From Desulfobulbaceae bacterium (GTDB lineage Bacteria > Desulfobacterota > Desulfobulbia > Desulfobulbales > Desulfocapsaceae), in contig JAHEMX010000002.1 in the NCBI GenBank assembly GCA_024643445.1, forward strand, positions 1 through 29,116: 29,116 bases of DNA, in the 5' to 3' direction. The notes under the pieces were generated by a model that worked only from the letters and a program-made list of their open reading frames with translations, made no database searches and was not told the origin of the DNA. Shown piece after piece: positions 1-9,064 of this stretch; the stretch's first letter is position 1, and every line of letters begins with the position of its first letter. The translations under genes were made by a program, and so were the position numbers.

Positions 1-2
1 CT

Positions 3-752
3 TTTGTCATCTTTGCCCAGGTGGTTCTTCCCGGCACCATATCAACGACCAACGAAATCTGGTTCAAACAGGTACGCGGCAAAGTGCCGCTCGGTATTTT
101 CCGCAACGGTCGTTATTATTACCAGGGCAGCGAAGGGTTCTACTCGTTCCGATGGCCCAACAAGGATCTCATGGTTTTCAGGGATTTCTCCTATTCGACC
201 TGGGACGAGAATTACAACGTCAGGTCCATGACCGTTGCAAATTTTGCGGACTGGCTTCCCGAGACATCCTCATGGCTGCTCAAGCAGGGGCAGATAATCG
301 AACGTAGCGAACGTAGTTCTTTTGTTGCCAAGCCGTTTGAAACCTGGACACTGCAGTTCCCTGAATCCCCGGGAGACTTTCTCATCCCGGAATACGAGTC
401 GGCCGAGATGTCCCTGACCGGTCTTTACACTGATATAGACAAACAGGATACCGAGAGCGATACCGTCAAGACCCGGGCGGAATTCTATGGACGCATCTCC
501 TATCTCGTTCTCGGCATTCCGCTCCTGTTTCTTGGTCTGCCGATCCTGATCATCTCGTATCGCCGGTGGGGAAGAGACCTCTCCATCGCCATCCCGATCA
601 GCTGCTTCATAGCCTTCGGCGCCTGGGGAATATGGGGAGCACTTCAGTCTTTTGCCAAGACCGGCTACATTCCGCCCATGCCCGCTGCCTTCGGCGTCCA
701 TATTGTTTTCACCTTTCTCGGTATATACCTGCTGAACAGAGAGGACAGGTGA
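3..752 (+). CDS. lptG: LptF/LptG-family LPS export permease, 3' part only
   Basis: The reading frame is open to the left edge of the window, so the N-terminal part lies outside; a GTG at 21 is an internal valine codon in this frame, not the start. About 249 residues are visible. The first part resembles the periplasmic beta-rich domain of YjgP/YjgQ permeases (VLPGT, then an IWFKQVRGK-like strand region). Three hydrophobic segments follow (starting YLVLGIPLLF, LSIAIPISCF and FGVHIVFTFL), matching the last membrane helices of LptF/LptG. In that family two permease subunits with the LptB ATPase extract lipopolysaccharide from the inner membrane. LptG rather than LptF is a guess from the C-terminal pattern. 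It stops 6 bp before the DUF362 gene and probably shares its transcript. Confidence 0.72.
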   Translation, partial: FVIFAQVVLPGTISTTNEIWFKQVRGKVPLGIFRNGRYYYQGSEGFYSFRWPNKDLMVFRDFSYSTWDENYNVRSMTVANFADWLPETSSWLLKQGQIIERSERSSFVAKPFETWTLQFPESPGDFLIPEYESAEMSLTGLYTDIDKQDTESDTVKTRAEFYGRISYLVLGIPLLFLGLPILIISYRRWGRDLSIAIPISCFIAFGAWGIWGALQSFAKTGYIPPMPAAFGVHIVFTFLGIYLLNREDR

Positions 753-758
753 GCTCTG

Positions 759-1601
759 ATGAAGCAGGAAAACAACGGCATCGTCTGGAGCGCACCGGCG
801 CTTCCTCTTTATCAGTCGCTGGAACCCCTGCTCGATGCAGCCGGCCTGATCGACGCACTGGCCGGGCAGCAGACGGTTGTGATCAAACCGAATCTGGTCG
901 AGGCGCTCGATCCCCCCATTACCACGCCGGTCGGTATTGTCGAGGCCATGGTCGACTATCTTGTCAAACGCAGGACCGATATCGAAATCATCGTTGCCGA
1001 TGGTACCGGCTCACGTGAATACGATACCTTTCACTGCTTTGAGCGCCTGGCCTATCTGCCTCTGGGCAGGAAAGAGCGTGTCGAATTGCGCGACCTCAAT
1101 ACCGAGCCGTCCCGTAAACTCGTTGATGCCTCCTGCAAACGGTGGCCGCAGATGTATCTTCCCGAACTGCTTTTCCAGAGTTTTCTGATCTCTGTTCCGG
1201 TACTCAAAGCGCACTCGCTGTCGAGGGTGACACTTACCATGAAAAACATGATGGGCTGCGCCCCTCCGGCTCATTTCAGCGGCGGAGGCAGCTGGGGCAA
1301 ATCCTCGTTTCACCGGGGGTTAGAAGAAGCGATTTTTGACCTGAATCGCTACCGGACGCCTGATTTTACTGTCCTGGATGCAACGATCGGCATGGCCCGG
1401 GCCCACCTCTGGGGACCGACCTGCAACCCGCCGGTAAACCGTATTGCCCTCTCCTATGATCCGGTCGCCATTGATTCCTACGGGACATCGCTGCTGCATA
1501 AATCGTGGCGTGATATCGGCCATATCAGGATGGCCCACCAGGTTCTCGGTATCGCCGAGCCACTGGATATCAGGGAACCAGACCTGATTCAGGTGCAATA
1601 A
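759..1601 (+). CDS. DUF362 domain-containing protein
   Basis: 280 residues. The start ATG lies 6 bp after the preceding stop with only a weak purine-rich site (GAGG/AGGTGAG) upstream. DUF362 landmarks are visible: VVIKPNLVE near residue 41, a DGTG turn near residue 87, the segment PVLKAHSLSRVTLTMKNMMG near residue 150, and a late block with DPVAIDSYG. The family has no settled general function; some members carry ferredoxin-like iron-sulfur domains, but no CxxCxxC cluster is present here and the protein ends soon after the DUF362 core. No signal peptide is seen, so it is probably cytoplasmic. A job linked to the adjacent LPS permease is possible only by position. A strong stem-loop terminator follows immediately. 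Confidence 0.8.
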   Translation: MKQENNGIVWSAPALPLYQSLEPLLDAAGLIDALAGQQTVVIKPNLVEALDPPITTPVGIVEAMVDYLVKRRTDIEIIVADGTGSREYDTFHCFERLAYLPLGRKERVELRDLNTEPSRKLVDASCKRWPQMYLPELLFQSFLISVPVLKAHSLSRVTLTMKNMMGCAPPAHFSGGGSWGKSSFHRGLEEAIFDLNRYRTPDFTVLDATIGMARAHLWGPTCNPPVNRIALSYDPVAIDSYGTSLLHKSWRDIGHIRMAHQVLGIAEPLDIREPDLIQVQ

Positions 1602-1638
1602 AAAAAGGGGGACGGCGCTGAAGCGCCTCCCCCTTTTT
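1602..1638. terminator. Bidirectional rho-independent terminator
   Basis: The arms are AAAAAGGGGGA(C)GGCGC and GCGCCTCCCCCTTTTT around a TGAA tetraloop, with a single bulged C at 1613. The plus direction ends in five T. The minus direction reads a run of seven T (positions 1606-1600) after the stem. It sits between the convergent DUF362 and FKBP genes and can end transcripts from both sides. Confidence 0.9.
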
Positions 1639-1659
1639 CCCGCTGTTTGGGGCCGGACT

Positions 1660-2436
1660 TTATTGTGCCTTTTTCTCCTCCGATTTCTCCTCGGGTTTCT
1701 CTTCCGTTTTTTCCTCCGCTTTCACTTCCGGCTGCTTCTCGATGCCGAGCAAATCGATTTCGAAAACCAGCACCGAGTTCGGCTGGATAACCGGTGGCAC
1801 GCCTTTTTCACCGTAAGCAAGATCAGACGGAATTACCACCCGGTATTTGGAGCCAACCTCCATCAACTGGACCGCTTCGCTCCAGCCGGGGATAACCTGG
1901 CTGACCGGGAATACTGCCGGCTCGCCGCGCTTGATGGAGCTGTCGAATTCGGTGCCATCGATCAGGCTGCCGACATAATCGACCTTTACGATGTCTTCGG
2001 CTGTCGGTTTCGGCCCGCTGCCCTTTTTCAGCTCCTGGTACTGGACGCCGGTGTCGGTGACCTTCACCCCTTCTTTCTTTTTGTTCTCCTCAAGAAAAGC
2101 CAGCCCGGCAGCAGCGTTCTTCTCCATCATCTCGGTAAGCTGCCGCTCCTGCTCGGCTTTCATGGTCAGGGCGAACTCTTCCTGGACGGCGGTAATTTCC
2201 TCTTTACTCAGCTTTGGTTCTGCTCCGGTAATACCATCGTCCATCCCCTGTTTCAGCACGTCAAGGGTGATCTTGTCTCCCATCGTTTTCAGGTATCCGC
2301 CAAGATCGAGACCGATGGAGTAACTGAGTTTTTCCTGGAAGGTCTTGAATGGACCTTCGTCCTTTGTCTCTGCAGCATTGAGGCAGAAGGGGAACACGAT
2401 TAAACCGAGCGCAAGGCTCACGATAACTTTCTTCAT
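1660..2436 (-). CDS. Exported FKBP-type peptidyl-prolyl cis-trans isomerase
   Basis: 258 residues. The ATG at 2436 is preceded by AGGAG at good spacing; an in-frame extension to 2511 would put 25 unrelated residues before an obvious signal peptide. Residues 1-21 (MKKVIVSLALGL..., ending LNA) look like a Sec signal with cleavage near residue 21, so the protein is probably periplasmic. Residues ~30-125 form a helical, charged FKBP_N-type dimerisation region as in Mip/FkpA. Residues ~130-233 are the FKBP domain, with DGTEFDSS, VIPGWSEAVQLM, and PSDLAYGEKG. The final 25 residues are a Lys/Glu-rich low-complexity tail (repeated EEKxEEKPEEK), probably disordered. Expected role: catalysis of proline isomerisation in exported proteins. 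It is the last gene before the terminator at 1602-1638. Confidence 0.93.
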   Translation of the reverse strand: MKKVIVSLALGLIVFPFCLNAAETKDEGPFKTFQEKLSYSIGLDLGGYLKTMGDKITLDVLKQGMDDGITGAEPKLSKEEITAVQEEFALTMKAEQERQLTEMMEKNAAAGLAFLEENKKKEGVKVTDTGVQYQELKKGSGPKPTAEDIVKVDYVGSLIDGTEFDSSIKRGEPAVFPVSQVIPGWSEAVQLMEVGSKYRVVIPSDLAYGEKGVPPVIQPNSVLVFEIDLLGIEKQPEVKAEEKTEEKPEEKSEEKKAQ

Positions 2437-2474
2437 TATGTCTCCTAAGTTTTTAATAGGTGTGGGTGATCCCG

Positions 2475-2499
2475 CACCTCCTGCGTAAGGCAGGAGGTG
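2475..2499. other. Perfect 10-bp inverted repeat upstream of the FKBP gene
   Basis: CACCTCCTGC and GCAGGAGGTG flank a 5-nt loop (GTAAG). It lies in the 140-bp gap between the Smr-like gene and the FKBP gene, 38 bp before the FKBP ATG. There is no T-tract on either side, so it is not a classical terminator. It could be a leader RNA hairpin, an operator, or a small repeated intergenic element. The rest of the gap holds no clear promoter; a TTATAA box lies near 2518-2523 on the minus strand without a convincing -35. Confidence 0.6.
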
Positions 2500-2576
2500 G
2501 TAACAAACCATCTGTTTATAACGTTTTCATCGGCAAAGGGCCAGATAATTTCTGGTTGCCGGTATCTCTTGCGGTT

Positions 2577-3026
2577 TTACAGCAGCACGATGGTGACGCC
2601 CGGATTGTTGAATTCGGACCCGCATCGCTGTTCAAGCTCAGGGAATCTTCGGATCAACGCCTTTCCCGCCCCGGAACGCCTGTTGAATTCCTCGCCACCG
2701 ATGAACCCCTTCAATTTTTTCTGCTGAACCATATAATCGAGGATTTTCCTGCATTCAAGCCTGATACTGCCGCCTTTTCCGGATGATCCGTAGCCATGAA
2801 TCAGGGACAGCACCATGACGTTCTCGTTTCGCGCCCGGCCGATCTCAAGCTCCAGCCGCTTCAGGGCAGTTGCAACCGTGGGCCGGCCCCGTTCCAGATT
2901 TATCTTCCGGTGCAGGACAAAGGTCTTTACCGCATCTGTTGCCGCATCCGCAAGCACACTGCCGCAATATCTGCAGGCAGCACTTCCCGCTTCGCCTTCA
3001 TTTCCGCATACGGGACAGAGTGTCAT
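2577..3026 (-). CDS. Zinc-ribbon plus Smr-like domain protein
   Basis: 149 residues from the ATG at 3026, which has GGGAGCAGGAG just upstream. A longer frame from TTG at 3125 lacks a good site and would add 33 polar, unconserved-looking residues. Residues 4-21 form a zinc ribbon, C4-x2-C7-x10-C18-x2-C21. Residues ~37-120 look like a small Smr (MutS2 C-terminal-like) domain: VLHRKINLERGRP, a helix with ALKRLELEIGRA, then LIHGYGSSGKGGSIR. Smr domains bind or nick nucleic acids, and several act on mRNA or on stalled or collided ribosomes; which applies here is unknown. It lies 143 bp downstream of the RelA/SpoT homologue on the same strand. The Smr assignment is from motif resemblance only. Confidence 0.7.
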   Translation of the reverse strand: MTLCPVCGNEGEAGSAACRYCGSVLADAATDAVKTFVLHRKINLERGRPTVATALKRLELEIGRARNENVMVLSLIHGYGSSGKGGSIRLECRKILDYMVQQKKLKGFIGGEEFNRRSGAGKALIRRFPELEQRCGSEFNNPGVTIVLL

Positions 3027-3169
3027 GTTCTCCTGCTCCCGGCCTGCACCGGGTTTATCTGCGACCTCAGCAATAGCCTCTCCCCCGTTTTGTTTTAAAC
3101 GCGACGCCCGACCCTTCTGCAGCAACGGTTCAAGGCCCCGGGCACCCCCTATTCGCAGTTCATCGCGGC

Positions 3170-5356
3170 CTACAATCGCCGGGCAGATATTACCGGCGTC
3201 ATCTGGTGAAGATGCTTGAGAAGTGTCTGGAGATGATCAAGGTTTCTCACCTCAAGAGCAATGGTGAACTCAACGGTATTAACCGGGGTGGTGTGCGCAG
3301 ATATCTCCACGATCGAGGCGTCGTCTGAACCGATGGCTGAGCTGATATCGGCAAAAATCCCTTTGCTGTTTTCTGTAAACACCTGTATTTCCGCGCGGTA
3401 GTGCTGCTGTTCCACGCTGTTCCAGAAGACCTCCAGCCAGCGCTGAGGATCCGATTTCAGCAGGTTCGGGCAGTCCGCTTTGTGCACCGAAACACCACGC
3501 CCGGTGGTGATGAACCCGAGAATCGGGTCGCCCGGGACAGGATTGCAGCAATGGCTGACCTTGGCCAGCATATCGTCAACACCATCGATATAGATGGCAG
3601 ATCCGCTTTTGCCCCCGCCGGGGTGCTGCTGACGGCTCACCATTGCCGCTGCAAGCTCTGCGGGCGTCATCTCGGCTGTCGCGGCTTCGTGTTCCTTCCT
3701 GAGTTCCGGCGGATCAAGAGCCTTGACCAGGTTCTGAACCGTAATATTGCCGCCGCCGACCTTGGTCAGCATGTCATCCAGTGAGTTGCAGCGAAGTGTC
3801 TTGAGCAGCAATTTGATATGACCGCTTTTAAGCAATTTTTTCAGCGTCAGATCGTGTTTTTTCAACTCCCGTTCACAGATTTCCCGGCCAAGGATCAATG
3901 CCTTCCCGGTCTCTTCACGCCGCAGCCAGGACCTGATTCGGGTACGGGCCCGGCCGCTCTTTACCATGTCCAGCCAGCCACGCCGCGGAACCTGGTTCGG
4001 CGAGGTGATGATCTCGACGATATCACCGTTCTGCAGGTGATATTTGAGGGGAACGAGGCGACCGTTCACCTTGGCTCCGGCACAGTGATCCCCCACTTCC
4101 GAGTGAATGGCGTAGGCAAAATCTATCGGACAGCTCTGGGCCGGAAACTCCTTCACTTCACCGTTCGGCGTCAGGGCATACACTTCAGGATCGTGCAGCT
4201 CCCCGCGCAGGCTTTCGAGAAATTCCCGCGAGTCTTCAACATCCTGCAGCGAATTGACAAGTTTTTTCAGTTCCCTGAAGACCCTGGCGTCCTTCTTGTC
4301 TATCTGCTGACCTTCCTTGTAGGCCCAGTGCGCCGCAACACCTTCCTGGGCGACCCGGTCCATTTCCTCGGTCCTGATCTGTATTTCGATAAAGTGATCC
4401 CGGGGACCCACAACCGTCGTATGCATCGACTGGTAGTTATTGGCCTTCGGCACGGAAATAAAATCCTTGATACGTCCGGGAACCGGCGACCAGTTGGCAT
4501 GGATGATGCCCAGCGCCTCGTAGCAATCCTTTACCGAGTCGACAATGATCCTGAAGGCAACCCGGTCATAGACCCGCTCGAGCGGGATATCCTGGGCAAC
4601 GAGTTTCTTGTAGATTGAATAGAGATGCTTCGGCCTGCCGATAATTCTGATCGGAGATACGCCGCTGTTGTGCAGTTTTTCATAGAGAACCGCAATCATC
4701 TCGTCAACATAATTCTGGCGTTCTTCGAGAGAGTCCTCCAGTTTGCCGTTGAGGTCTTCGTAATCTGAAGGATAGAGATACTTAAAGGAAAAATCCTCCA
4801 GCTTACGCTTGATCCAGTCGATACCAAGTCTGCTTGCCAGCGGGGCATAGAGGTCCAGGGTTTCCCGGGCAATTTCCAGCTGTTTATCGCGATCCACGAG
4901 ATCGAGCAGCACCATGTCCTGGAGACGGTCGACAAGCCTCACCAGCAGTACCCTGATGTCCTTGGCCATGGCCAGAAGCATCTTGCGCATGTTCTCGGCC
5001 TGACTCGCCAGCCGGCTGTTGTACTGGACACTGGTTATTTTTGTGGCACCGCTGACGATATAGGCAACATCCTCCCCGAACTTCTCTTCCAGCTCGTCAA
5101 AGGACAAACCGTTTTTCAGGGAACCGTGCAGCAGACCGGAAATAATGGTGTCCAGATCAAGGTGCATGGAGGCAAGCGTCGAAGCAACCTCCAGGGCATG
5201 AATCAGGTAGGGTTCACCGGAAAAGTGCTTGCCGCCGCGGTGCAGATCAACCGCAATTTCCCAGGCCTGATCAATCGGGGTGAGATCGACACCGTGCAGA
5301 TAATTGGCAGCAAGCAGCTTCAGACCGCCGGGATTTATGGCTGAATCATACCCCAT
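3170..5356 (-). CDS. relA: Long RelA/SpoT homologue: (p)ppGpp synthetase with degenerate hydrolase site
   Basis: 728 residues. The ATG has GAGGGG upstream and follows the proS stop by 9 bp. Domain order: HD-hydrolase fold (~1-190), synthetase (~230-350), TGS (~388-450), helical region, CC-type zinc-finger/RIS (HCCNPVPGD near 601, HKADC near 624), and ACT (~655-728). Synthetase landmarks are intact: RPKHLYSIYKK from R241, YDRVAFR (D264), RIKD at 295-298, and IEIQIRT (E324). RxKD is the Rel/SpoT-type version rather than the ExDD of enterobacterial RelA. The hydrolase site is damaged: H53 and H77 remain, but D78, E81 and D82 of the HDxxED signature are G, K and N, and R44 is H. This predicts a synthetase that cannot degrade (p)ppGpp. 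I use relA for the expected activity; the architecture equally fits a diverged rel. Confidence 0.93.
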   Translation of the reverse strand: MGYDSAINPGGLKLLAANYLHGVDLTPIDQAWEIAVDLHRGGKHFSGEPYLIHALEVASTLASMHLDLDTIISGLLHGSLKNGLSFDELEEKFGEDVAYIVSGATKITSVQYNSRLASQAENMRKMLLAMAKDIRVLLVRLVDRLQDMVLLDLVDRDKQLEIARETLDLYAPLASRLGIDWIKRKLEDFSFKYLYPSDYEDLNGKLEDSLEERQNYVDEMIAVLYEKLHNSGVSPIRIIGRPKHLYSIYKKLVAQDIPLERVYDRVAFRIIVDSVKDCYEALGIIHANWSPVPGRIKDFISVPKANNYQSMHTTVVGPRDHFIEIQIRTEEMDRVAQEGVAAHWAYKEGQQIDKKDARVFRELKKLVNSLQDVEDSREFLESLRGELHDPEVYALTPNGEVKEFPAQSCPIDFAYAIHSEVGDHCAGAKVNGRLVPLKYHLQNGDIVEIITSPNQVPRRGWLDMVKSGRARTRIRSWLRREETGKALILGREICERELKKHDLTLKKLLKSGHIKLLLKTLRCNSLDDMLTKVGGGNITVQNLVKALDPPELRKEHEAATAEMTPAELAAAMVSRQQHPGGGKSGSAIYIDGVDDMLAKVSHCCNPVPGDPILGFITTGRGVSVHKADCPNLLKSDPQRWLEVFWNSVEQQHYRAEIQVFTENSKGIFADISSAIGSDDASIVEISAHTTPVNTVEFTIALEVRNLDHLQTLLKHLHQMTPVISARRL

Positions 5357-5365
5357 AAAACCCCT

Positions 5366-7081
<1,716 letters not shown>

Positions 7082-7220
7082 CTCTTCCCTGTATCTGAAC
7101 GTATAAAAAAATTGGCTCAGGCCACACCCAGCTCCGGCCGATGCCCCGGCCTCAGAAATAACCGTCCCTTCACGCATTACCGGGATATAGCCGTCCCAGG
7201 CAGTGGTGGCCGGTACGGCT

Positions 7221-8312
7221 TTACTTATCCTGAGCCTGCCTGCGCTCCTCTTCCATTAATTTCAGCTCCTGCATGAACACAGGCAGCAACTCTTTTTCCG
7301 GTACCTTCTTGAAGATTTCACCCTTCTTGAAGATAATACCGACACCGCGGCCACCGGCAACGCCGATATCGGCTTCGCGTGCCTCGCCGGGCCCATTGAC
7401 ACAACAGCCCATCACCGCCACCTTAATGGTTGACTGCATGGACTGAATATATTTCTCCACCTCTTCGACCAGAGCAAACAGATTGATTTTGGTCCGGCCG
7501 CAGCTTGGACAGGAAATAAGTTCGGGACCTCGCTCTCTGATTTTCAGCGCACGCAACAGTTCAAAAGCAACCCTGATCTCTTCAAGCGGATCGCGGGTCA
7601 AGGAAATCCTGAAGGTATCTCCGATTCCTTCGGAGAGAAGGATACCAAGGGCAACGCTTGATTTGACGGTTCCACCGATCAGTCCCCCCGCTTCGGTTAC
7701 CCCAAGATGCAGGGGATAGTTGGTCTTGCCGGAAAGCTCCCGATAACCGTTAATCGTGGTCAGCACATCCGATGATTTTATCGAAATCTTGATTTCTTCA
7801 AAACCAAGGTCCTCGAGCATCCGCACATTACGCAGGGCACTCTCGATGAGGGCCTGCGGTTTATCCGGGGTCGGGAATCCATATTTCTTGAGCAAATCCT
7901 TTTCTATCGAACCGCTGTTCACGCCGACCCGTATCGGCACCCGGTGCTGTTTCGCCGCATCTACCGTTTTTTCCAGTTTTTTCGCCCCCCCGAGGTTACC
8001 GGGATTAATGCGGACAGCATGGGCTCCACGCTCCATCGCAGCAACCGCAAGCCGCCAGTCAAAATGAATATCTGCAATAAGTGGTATACCTATCTGATCA
8101 CGAATGTCCCGAATAGCTGAGGCGGCAGCCATGTCGGGCACGGCGACCCTGATAAGCTCGCAGCCGCCTTTTTCCAGACGCTCTATCTGGGCAAGGGTCT
8201 CGTCCACTCTGGCGGTATCGGTATTCGTCATTGACTGCACGGAAATCGGTGCATCACCTCCGACGGGAGTGGAGCCGATCATGATCTGTCGAGTCTTCTT
8301 CCTGGTAATCAT
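7221..8312 (-). CDS. ispG: 4-hydroxy-3-methylbut-2-en-1-yl diphosphate synthase
   Basis: 363 residues, the size of the two-domain bacterial GcpE/IspG. It makes HMBPP from MEcPP, the penultimate step of the MEP isoprenoid pathway, using a [4Fe-4S] cluster. The N-terminal TIM-barrel shows ISVQSMTNTDT, PLIADIHFDWRLA, and RINPGNLGG. The C-terminal cluster-binding domain has CPSCGRT and GCCVNGPGEAREADIG, which supply the three conserved Cys ligands and the conserved Glu. The start ATG overlaps the tsaB stop by 4 bp (ATGA), so translation is probably coupled. dxr, the second step of the same pathway, is in the same gene string. The 139 bp after its stop hold no convincing terminator. Confidence 0.97.
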   Translation of the reverse strand: MITRKKTRQIMIGSTPVGGDAPISVQSMTNTDTARVDETLAQIERLEKGGCELIRVAVPDMAAASAIRDIRDQIGIPLIADIHFDWRLAVAAMERGAHAVRINPGNLGGAKKLEKTVDAAKQHRVPIRVGVNSGSIEKDLLKKYGFPTPDKPQALIESALRNVRMLEDLGFEEIKISIKSSDVLTTINGYRELSGKTNYPLHLGVTEAGGLIGGTVKSSVALGILLSEGIGDTFRISLTRDPLEEIRVAFELLRALKIRERGPELISCPSCGRTKINLFALVEEVEKYIQSMQSTIKVAVMGCCVNGPGEAREADIGVAGGRGVGIIFKKGEIFKKVPEKELLPVFMQELKLMEEERRQAQDK

Positions 8313-9064
8313 TTTTGTCCTTTTTCAGCCGATTGCAGCTTCGCAGGCCGCCTTACCGGTTTCACCAGGCTCAACTCGGCATCCGATGACCGCACGTAGG
8401 CGGGCATGGAGCCAGCCAGATCAAGAAATTGACCGGCCAGGTACGCTTCGTTCGCCAGAAAACCGATACTATCCGCCGCCGGGAAGCAATTCCGGGCAGG
8501 CGCTATTTCCAGCCTGTTTCCAAGCAGTTCAGACCAGAGGCTATTATAAACATCGACACCGTCTCCCGCCATAACCACCGGTTCGTTGATCTGCTGTGCC
8601 AGCACCTCCGGCGGCAGGACTGCCGGCTCGGAACATCTGCTGGCATAGGGTTTTTCGGCGTTGCGATAAAAACAGCTGTAAACCTCTTTCTTGCGGGCAT
8701 CAAGAACGGCGCAGATCAGCTTGTCCGATCGTACTGAAGCGCCAATCGCATCGAGAGAGGAGATGCCAAGAAGCGGTTTGGAGCTCCCATGACACAGCCC
8801 CTTGGCCGTGGCCATCCCGATTCTGAGACCGGTAAAGCTGCCCGGCCCGAGCCCAACCGCAATGGCCGATACCTGCGAAAGGTTTATCGAGGCTTCGGCC
8901 AGCAGTCGGTCTATCGAACTGAGCAACTTCCTGGAATGGGTAATCCCGGAACTGAAATGAACGGAGGCGACAACCGTCCCGTTCACGAATCCGCCCCGGG
9001 TCAGGGCAATGGAACAATTGTTTGTCGCGGTATCAAATGACAGGATGGTTGCCTCGTCTATCAT
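8309..9064 (-). CDS. tsaB: tRNA t6A37 threonylcarbamoyladenosine biosynthesis protein TsaB
   Basis: 251 residues, slightly longer than E. coli TsaB (YeaZ). The actin-like/ASKHA N-terminal fold is clear: ILSFDTATNNCSIAL near residue 8, THSRKLLSSIDRLL, and VGLGPGSFTGLRIGMATAKGL near residue 70. TsaB partners with TsaD and TsaE to put the threonylcarbamoyl group on A37 of ANN-decoding tRNAs; it has no full catalytic site of its own. It is embedded by 4-bp ATGA overlaps on both sides, with rseP upstream and ispG downstream, so it is translated as part of this operon. The ~20 C-terminal residues are basic and not obviously part of the fold. Confidence 0.93.
   Translation of the reverse strand: MIDEATILSFDTATNNCSIALTRGGFVNGTVVASVHFSSGITHSRKLLSSIDRLLAEASINLSQVSAIAVGLGPGSFTGLRIGMATAKGLCHGSSKPLLGISSLDAIGASVRSDKLICAVLDARKKEVYSCFYRNAEKPYASRCSEPAVLPPEVLAQQINEPVVMAGDGVDVYNSLWSELLGNRLEIAPARNCFPAADSIGFLANEAYLAGQFLDLAGSMPAYVRSSDAELSLVKPVRRPAKLQSAEKGQK

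Noticed and set aside
1663..2403. Plus-strand open frame (246 codons), Phe/Leu rich, opposite the FKBP gene
   Set aside because: The hydrophobic look is the complement of the Lys/Glu-rich FKBP codons.
3818..4618. Plus-strand open frame (266 codons) opposite the RelA/SpoT homologue
   Set aside because: Antisense shadow of a well-supported gene with no motif of its own.
7105..7139. T7 run with a GGCC/GGCC repeat before proS as a terminator
   Set aside because: The stem is only four pairs; too weak to call, though a minor leader effect cannot be excluded.
7082..7177. 32-residue N-terminal extension of ProS
   Set aside because: No ribosome site at the upstream ATG and no family sequence; the ATG at 7081 has a good site.
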